A stretch of DNA of 64,000 nt from Zea mays (Eukaryota > Streptophyta > Magnoliopsida > Poales > Poaceae). The position numbers were made by a program, and so were the translations under genes. The stretch covers positions 140,167,988 to 140,231,987 of the forward strand of contig NC_050105.1 in the NCBI RefSeq assembly GCF_902167145.1. The letters run 5' to 3'. Below the pieces are notes generated by a model. It was not told the origin of the DNA, searched no databases, and worked only from the letters and a program-made list of their open reading frames with translations. Position 1 is the stretch's first letter, and each line of letters opens with the position of its first letter. Positions 55,819-64,000 of this stretch are shown here, in pieces.

Positions 55819-57313
55819 ACCTAGTGCGCTCTCTACGCCTTGTGCGCTCTTGCACATAGTGAATTGCACAGCTCTTGCCTAAGGCCTTCGAAGCCACTTC
55901 TTCCCCCCAACAGTGAACCGGAATACCTTCAACCCGGACTTTAACTCTAAACTCCAGGTTCATTTTCCTAGCATAGTTGTCCTCTGACCAATCTCCAAAA
56001 TGGAAAATCCGACCACGATACGAGACCGAACCCCTATCAAGCGCCCACAGCTTCGACCTTGGGTCCGAGAAGATGATAAAAAACTGCTCAGGAAAGTGCT
56101 TGACCAACTGATACTGACCGTGATGAAGGTTGAACTTCTCCCTTAGCATGTCTCCTGCAGATAATGTGTCTACCTCGTGGCTGTTGCCGTCGAAGGAGCA
56201 AACCACAGCCTTGTCAATTAGCTCGTCTCTACGGCAACGGAAGGAGCCGGTCGCCGAGACCGTGCAGAAGGCACGCGATGGTCTTCCCCGAGGGTCGCCA
56301 GGGTAGTGAGCCTCCATTCCGTAGTCTCCTTGAACAACCTGAAGGTAGGATTTCTTGTGTGTGGGGGGCGGTTGACTGAGTGGCTCATGGTACTTATGTA
56401 GGTCGTCAGACCATGGTCGTGCCTCATGGTTGGTAGAGGTCCTTGATGGCAGCTCGGGTGGTTTAGGAATATTGCTAGCAGCAGTGAATGTCCCCTGAGA
56501 GCTTTTCCAGTTGCAGGCCCTCGCTCGATGTCCGGATTGAAGGCAAATCCAGCAGCGCGAAGGATCCGAGCAGCAGAAAGCTAGATGTTCTGGTGAGAAA
56601 CAGTTGTAACATTTACCCTTTAGCTTCAATTTGAAAAGACCAGTGGCCTTCACGTCGAATTGATGATATTGACGTGTTCGCTCAGGGGATGACCAGCTCT
56701 TGCGCCACCAGTACCGCGGTCTGACCACCGTCCAGCCCCCTTCAATGTCATCCGGCGCAGCAGGGTATGGCCTCTGTCCATTCGAACGCAGCGCGGGATC
56801 GAGCCCAGCAGCACGCCGATGTGACCAAACGTTGCCCGAATTCAAATCCCCTTCCGCCTTACAGGAGTGCTGGAAATCCGGCGAGCGATCTGCAACCTCT
56901 TTGACCTTTCCAGTCGCCAGGATACGCGGCATTGAAGACTGCTGAAGAGGATCACCAAGTACTGCCTGCACTGGACGCGAATCTGCTTTGGATTTTGACC
57001 TTGGATCCACCCGGCTCGTCGAAACAGAACCATCTCCAGCCGCGGCGACCCATTGAAGCTGCGATTGAGATAATGGGCCGCCCTTGCCTTGGTAATCTTG
57101 AGTTTGCTTGAAGAAATCATCTCTGATCTGATCCTGAGAATGAGGGAGGACCTGCGCCGTACTTACCGGGTCACCGAGCCAGGAGTCCGTCGCGCGCGGG
57201 GGCGATCCGCGCCCGCCGAGAAGGGAGGCGCGAGCCCAGCCCGCGGCGAACGGAGGATCCCCCGGCGACAGGAATGGAGGACCAAGGGGAGCGGCGGCGC
57301 CAATCGCCTTCAT
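55819..57313 (-). pseudogene. LINE ORF1, upstream part (zinc-knuckle nucleic-acid-binding protein)
   Basis: The ATG at 57313 starts about 498 codons that end at the Sirevirus insertion. A low-complexity N-terminus is followed by paired CCHC-like knuckles (CYNCFSPEHLAFCC and CWICLQSGHRARAC, roughly residues 235-270). An RRM-like DUF4283-type region (RDELIDKAVVCSF to YARKMNLEFRVKVRVEGIPV) comes next. Together these are the plant L1 ORF1 arrangement, expected to bind LINE RNA. The frame is intact up to the insertion and continues at 46394. Confidence 0.9.
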
Positions 57314-57404
57314 CGCCTTCCGCCCGGTTATCGATCTTCACAAGGCAAGAAAGAAAGAAAGAACCCGATGAGCAGACGATTACCGGCCCCATTAGTTACA
57401 ATTT

Positions 57405-58390
57405 CATGATTATAATTTAAGTGTTGATGGAGATCCGACGAGAATTTATCCCACGGGGAAAAGGGGGCGTGGAAGAAATGCCACCGCAACCCCCCAAGAG
57501 TTCATAAGCATCCCGTTTTTTTTTTTTTTTTGTCGCGGTTGCCATCCCATCCCAAACCCACGCCGCCCATCAGCCCGAAAAGTAGATCCAGCAGGCGGCG
57601 GGTCGACATGCTGGCAAGGCAAAGTCACGTGTGTGCACGCTACTCCTAGCTAGGTGTACCATCCACCCACCGATGTGGCCGCAGGCTCAGTCTACCACTA
57701 CCACTGCTAGTAGCTCCAACCTGCTGCCGCGCGCGCTCTTCATGCGCGTCGTGTCGCGCGCATGGACCATGCTAATGGCTAATGCATCATCATCCGCCGC
57801 AAGCAGGCAAGGCACGCAGGCAGCGTCGCAGAGGCGCCCAGACGGACAGGCGCACAGCGCACAGGCAGCAGCGTCGCGTTGCGCGCTGCGCCCCCACGGG
57901 CCACGCGCACGGCTGGACTAGCTGCCCGCGGGCTGCGGCGCTACCGGCTGGCTGGTGGACCTGATGGGATAGCTGAACAGTTGCGCTTGCGCAGGCAGGG
58001 CCGGCAAGGGAGGGTACACGCACAGCAGCTGCAACTTCTACTAAGGCGCTTGTGACTTGTGAGCCATGCAGCGCAGAGAGCACTTGCACTGCACCACGCC
58101 GGGTGTGTAGCTAGCGTAGGCTGGGCGGCCGTGAATATGTCCCATTCGCCCACGGGCGGTCTGCGCCTCGTGCACGAATCCATGCACGAGGCCGCCTTCC
58201 ATGAGTCGAGGAGATCCATCCAGTGTGTACTACGTCCGTGCACAAACAGTGCACACGATGGTCGATGGACCCATGCATAGCGTCGCTCATCGCAGGAGCA
58301 TGCATGCGTGCGTGCGTGCGTGCACGGACGGCCATGCCCCGAGAGGACGACGATCGACATAGCTTCTCTCCTCTCGCGCCTCAGTGTTTA
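57405..58390. other. Unassigned region between the LINE and the second Helitron
   Basis: GC-rich, with a T15 run near 57515-57530 and CGTGCGTGCG repeats near 58305-58322. ORFs exist but none has recognisable domains, and codon content looks non-coding. Confidence 0.5.
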
Positions 58391-59724
58391 CTAGGTGAGT
58401 GCCCGTGCGTTGCAACGGAACCGTATAATAACACGATAACTTATGTACATATGTGTGTTATATTGTTATGAGAAAATGTTTCAGAATCCATTTGTGATCC
58501 TACCCTACATAAATTTTGTTATTTTAATCTAGCTATTTCACCATTACATTGCAACCATCGGTACCATATAGACTTTTATATATGATTTTAATAATGTCAT
58601 TGAGTTATAATGACAACACGATTAGGAAAGTGTTATTTACAGCTCAAATCTCAGAAAAAGGTTACTAAGAAAGAACGGAAATAAGGTAATTAACTCTGTC
58701 ACATGAACCAAGTGAACAATGAAATATCTCTATTCCAGCAAACAACATGACAACCTAAAACTCGGAAAAAGATCAATACAATATTGAGCATATATCATGA
58801 CCATCACCATTGTCATCATTTATCAAGCAATGGCGATAGGAGCGGGGATTGGAGTCGCTGCTGACGGGATTTGAGGGATCCGCTGCGGGCGGAATGCGAG
58901 GGACACCCATTCCATAGTAGGCGAGCGGTCGGGATGCGAGGTGGCGCGCGGGCGAGATTCGAGGGGAGCCGCTGCGGGCCGTCGAAGGAAGGAGCGTCGT
59001 CGAAGGAAGGAAGGAGGGAGATGGTAGGCGCGCAGCGCGACGGCAGAACCGTGCACCACTGTGAATTGTGGACGCCTACGATAAGCACATAATTAATATA
59101 GAGATTTCATCCAACATGGATGTCTTGTCTGCCTGCTTGCACCAAAAGACTTTTCACTCCATATTATTAAGATGCCACAAATAAAAGAAGGCTGCAACAT
59201 CAGGATGGAAATCCAATATAAACTTCTCGAGTTACAAAGACTTGGAATAGTTGCGTTAAAAAATATATCAAACACCTGCGGTTAAACTATTCATGAAGCA
59301 TCAAAAAGAAAAGAAAATAATATAAGCTCGCCACAAAAATCTATAGAAAATAAAAGTGATGTACTGTCCTATAAGTTGCAATGTGGAATGTTCCAGGAAT
59401 GGAAACACCTCCACCACCATCCATAGTAATGCCACCACGAATGGCAACCTATATCAGGAGATAAATGTGATCTCAAGTATTAAATAAAAAATAATAATAT
59501 TTCGTGATTAGTTTAGCCAAAGCAATGGGAAATTAGCTTTAGCTGGGTTCAATTATATATAGAAGTTGTCCATTTTGAGTAAAGAAATGCAGATTACACT
59601 GAAAACACAAGTTTTCCTCAGTCAAGCGTCTCTATGCACTGGTGAGCTAAATTAAATCATAGAAAACCAAATGGCATCATAAATGCTCATTAGTACAGTA
59701 GCACAAAAAAACAGACATTTTGCC

Positions 59725-59976
59725 TTAAGTGAATGATGATGCATCTGTCAGCCTCCTTGTTTTCTTACAATTCCATTTTGCATGGTCCGGCTCATTAGCC
59801 TTATGATCACACAACCATCTTGCCATTCCCATGTAAAAAGAAAAGCATTGCACGTTCCAAGATAAGCCTTTCTTGATTCTATGATTCAGCACGAATTCAT
59901 GATGATAGTAATCTAGTGCTGAAACATTATGTTTGACATAATTCAAAGAGTTAGTTACACCATCTATAAGCCCCAC
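59725..59976 (-). other. Unidentified open frame within the second Helitron
   Basis: 83 codons on the minus strand including NVSALDYYHHEFVLNHRIKK and MARWLCDHKANEPDHAKWNC. The protein-like composition suggests a captured exon, but I do not recognise it. Another exon-like stretch (GFYIAVPGTNTTATIWFTY) is at about 60550-60636 on the same strand. Confidence 0.3.
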
Positions 59977-60964
59977 GGTTGGAGGGATGATTCTTTGAGT
60001 CCTTCAGGAAATGGTATGGAACATCCCTATAGATCAGGTTGGGGTACTCATCCACGTTGACCAAACTTTCCAAACTGCACATTGCCCTCCCTCTTCCTGT
60101 TTCTGTGCAGATTTGGGTACCTTGCGCACTGAAATCAACTTGCAGATGTCGATGTCTAGCTGAAACTTTTAGGATAATGAGTCCATTTTCTATTATTGAA
60201 AGGACAATGGTGTGCTACTTACCCTGCTTTGTCCCACTCTATTCATATCACTTTCTAAATTGATCTGAGAACCTTCACCTGCATAAGTGGAAGTTCTTAT
60301 GATCCTGTATCAAAGCCAGTGCTTTCTAACTTCTATCTAGCACAGTAGTGCCGATTTCCTATGCTAAAAAATTATACCATTTGTTCAAAGGTGAAACACT
60401 CAGAGCCTACCAATCTGGCGACTTCATTTGTTCGAAGGTGTCAATTCGGCGAGGTCTGAAGCTAGTACAATATCTAGGATATCAAGCACTCCATCGCTTC
60501 TTCGAAGGCGACTTCACTACTGAAAGCATAATGCAATGTAGAGTACATACGTGAACCAGATAGTGGCAGTAGTGTTCGTACCAGGAACTGCAATGTAGAA
60601 CCCGATCTGGTAGCTTGCGTCAAGGTTATGGTGCTGGGACAGATAAGCAGCTTGGCCGATGCATCTAAACCAGGATCAGTGAAGGGTACACTAAGAAGTG
60701 AAAGCAAGCTGCATTTTAAAAAAATGACAGACTTCATCAGAGCAAGATTAAACCAATTGCATATAAAAGCACATATTAAAATTCACAAATTATTTTCCAT
60801 TTATTTACTGTGACTATATAATAAAACTCAAGCAAGACAAAAAAAAGCCCGCATTTAGTTTAAATTTAAGGCTGAGTTCATCACAAATCTTTATATAGAA
60901 CACTGAGGAAACCATATTTAACAATGACAAGAAAAGAAGATCGATACAAATTAACTATTTAATT

Positions 60965-62335
<1,371 letters not shown>

Positions 62336-63234
62336 ATATGGACAACGAACAGTTATTTCTGTTATAGTGGTATAGATAGCACTTACTACAATGTTCTGAT
62401 GAAACTGAATACCCATCACAATGTTTGCATATAGATTAGCCCTTCACAAGTGCAAGGGGACACAACAATCAAGAGGAAGTTAGCAGGCAATGTTTTTGAA
62501 ATCTGCAACCAATTTACATGAAACTGCATATGCAGATGACACCATAATTCTTGTTTCACCATAATTCTTGTTGACAATATCTCCTCTAGAAGGCGAGGAA
62601 GTACACCTTTTCTTATCTACAGAATACCATTGACATTGTTCTGAAAAGGTCAGTACTTACTAAGGGAACATAATGTGCAGCAATATAGTGCATGTGCTAG
62701 GAATCACTAAACATGTAATAGTACATTTTCTCATTTAACAGTTATACTCGACAAGATATCTCATGCACATTCAAATTCTCTCCTCTCAGTTGATTCCAGC
62801 CTTGCGCTTGACCTGCCCTTTTAGTCCTAAATTCTCCATATGCAGATGACACCAGGGAGCACTGTTATTTGCTCAAGAGAGAAGGAACATGTAAGAATTA
62901 AACAGATCATTTTTTTATAAATGAAGAAACAAAACTTTAAATGGCACTAACAATATCTAAGCAAAATTTTCAGGCATGCATACTTAATCAAGCTTGAGAT
63001 TAAGAGTTGCGGTTTATACAACTTGTTTAGAAGATCCACCGTGCAGGGTAGAAACAGATTAGAAGATCTATACCTCGAAGAAAAGGCAGCTGGATCAGCT
63101 CGTTCAGCGCGTTCCCCTTGTTCTGCTTTGGCTCGACCTTGATGTCCTTCTCCGCGTGCGGGAGCAGAGACAACATGTACTGCATTAGATAGGGGACACT
63201 CACATGTACGTGATGCGGTGGGAGCAGGTAATGA

Positions 63235-63432
63235 GTACCTTTTCCATGTTCCAGAACGGCGCCACCGCGACCTCGACGCCTGTGGAGGCGGGCTCGGCGT
63301 CAGGGACCGGATCCTTGAAGCCGAAGAGCGTACGCTCCAGACACGCCGATGCGAAGTGGTCAGGCTTCCCTGCATCGGTCGCCTCTACGGGGGCATCGAC
63401 GTGCTTCTCCTTCTTCGCGTTGGTTGTGAGGC
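63235..63432 (-). pseudogene. Unidentified exon in the second Helitron
   Basis: The minus strand encodes KKEKHVDAPVEATDAGKPDH and then LERTLFGFKDPVPDAEPAST and VEVAVAPFWNMEKV in an open frame. It looks like a plant exon but I do not recognise the gene. A further stretch at about 63085-63180 (LLPHAEKDIKVEPKQNKGNA) may be the next exon. Confidence 0.35.
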
Positions 63433-63439
63433 AAGGTGG

Positions 63440-63571
63440 TTACGCGCGCAGGAAGTCCCTCTGCGCGTGGAGCCGCGCCAGCGGCCACGACCGCCCCATG
63501 GTCCCCTCCTCCGTGTCGTCCCCTCCATCGAGGAACGCCGCGTCACAGGACTTGGAGAGGAACGACCGGAA
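63440..63571 (-). pseudogene. Fragment of a molybdenum-cofactor-sulfurase-like PLP protein
   Basis: The minus strand reads FLSKSCDAAFLDGGDDTEEG and then GRSWPLARLHAQRDFLRA before a stop at 63440. The GRS-x-LARLHAQ-x-FLRA block is familiar from the N-terminal part of plant molybdenum-cofactor-sulfurase-like aminotransferase-fold proteins. Only this short piece is present, so it is a captured remnant. The call is from motif memory. Confidence 0.5.
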
Positions 63572-63878
63572 CCAAGACCTTTACAACTTGTCCTAAGGTC
63601 CTCCATCGCTCTGACTACTCCTGTTCTACCGGCCGAGACATCATCGCATTTGCTTTGCTTCTGCGACTACGGTTCAGGCGATGGACAGGAGGATATCGAT
63701 CCCGGCTGTCTCGCAGCTGTGCGCGCTGGCGACAGCCTACCGGCCACCATGATACGATCGCGCCGCCGATCTGTCAGGCTCGATGGCGGCGTCCCAAACG
63801 AAAAGGGGAAGGACCGAAGGAATCAGGCGGCATCGCCCAGGTAGATACATAGATAGATAAGAGAAAGGCGACGATTAC

Positions 63879-64000
63879 CGCAGATCTTGACTGGGGCGTG
63901 GATTCAGAGGAGATTGGGCTGGGAGAGGAGCACCCGCTTGCCCTCTACGCAGAGCTGCCGGATCTCCGCCTCGGACAGCTGCACCTGGCGCCCGCCTCGC
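63879..64000 (-). pseudogene. Captured exon of serine/threonine protein phosphatase PP1 catalytic subunit
   Basis: The minus strand reads [15 protein letters not shown], then LLSQPNLL, a TGA stop, and APVKICG ending at a GTAATC donor. In PP1 this segment precedes the metal-binding GDIHG motif, which would be in the next exon. The stop replaces a residue of the conserved LLELEAP-type segment. The gene fragment continues past the window edge on its 5' side. Confidence 0.85.

Larger units (their letters stand above)
40722..57390 (-). mobile_element. L1-type LINE (Cin4-like), full length, split by Sirevirus element 3
   Basis: A non-LTR retrotransposon on the minus strand. It is flanked by a perfect 14-bp target duplication ATTAGTTACAATTT (40708-40721 and 57391-57404). 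The 3' end has a short poly(A), seen as T9 at 40723-40731, and a 160-bp 3' UTR. ORF1 and ORF2 follow the L1 plan: zinc-knuckle RNA-binding protein, then endonuclease plus reverse transcriptase. Without the 9.4-kb insertion it is about 7.25 kb. Both ORFs carry frameshifts within homopolymers. The intact long duplication implies a fairly recent full-length insertion. Confidence 0.94.

Overview
The window looks like intergenic DNA from a large grass genome, most probably maize (Zea mays). This rests on recognising families by eye: three Sirevirus-type Ty1/copia elements (Opie/Ji-like, with palindrome-rich LTRs), a CACTA element with CTTTGCCGAGTG subterminal repeats, an L1-type LINE of the Cin4 kind, and gene-fragment-carrying Helitrons with grass-type termini. 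No intact host gene, tRNA, rRNA or CRISPR array is seen. Nearly everything is mobile DNA, much of it nested.

Layout, left to right. (1) 1-16778 is the 5' part of a CACTA transposon on the minus strand. Its TNP2-like transposase is frameshifted near 12195 and cut by Sirevirus element 1 (53-11799, duplicated target CATAT). Its TIR ends at 16778, and its 5' region holds a nearly perfect palindrome with 526-bp arms. (2) 17024-27321 is a decayed CACTA relative hosting Sirevirus element 2 (17457-26446, target CTAGG), whose gag and pol are both open. (3) 28206-28685 is a small solo LTR on the minus strand. (4) 29588-40067 is a minus-strand Helitron. It carries an EDR1-like kinase first exon, acetyl-CoA carboxylase exons and unidentified exons, and contains a 2.4-kb solo LTR (35617-38059, target ATACT). 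(5) 40722-57390 is a LINE on the minus strand with a 14-bp target duplication. Both ORFs are frameshifted, and ORF1 is interrupted by Sirevirus element 3 (46400-55813, target GAAGG), the youngest insertion. (6) 58391 to the window end is a second minus-strand Helitron carrying broken pieces of glutamyl-tRNA synthetase, a molybdenum-cofactor-sulfurase-like protein and protein phosphatase 1.

How the parts work together: the Sireviruses share one plan. Each has a palindrome array and TATA box in the LTR, a primer site complementary to initiator Met-tRNA, a long Gag, Pol in another frame opening at an AG|GT junction, several PPT-like AGGGGGAG motifs, and the true PPT. Element 1 also has an extra ORF after pol with its own internal palindrome arrays. 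LTR differences counted by eye give the age order: element 1 (about 11 substitutions), element 2 (1 substitution plus a 22-bp repeat unit), element 3 (only a C-run length change). The Helitrons join exons from unrelated genes in the same orientation with splice sites kept, but all fragments are broken.

All assignments are from reading the sequence. Family names, identities and ages need database searches and alignment to confirm.
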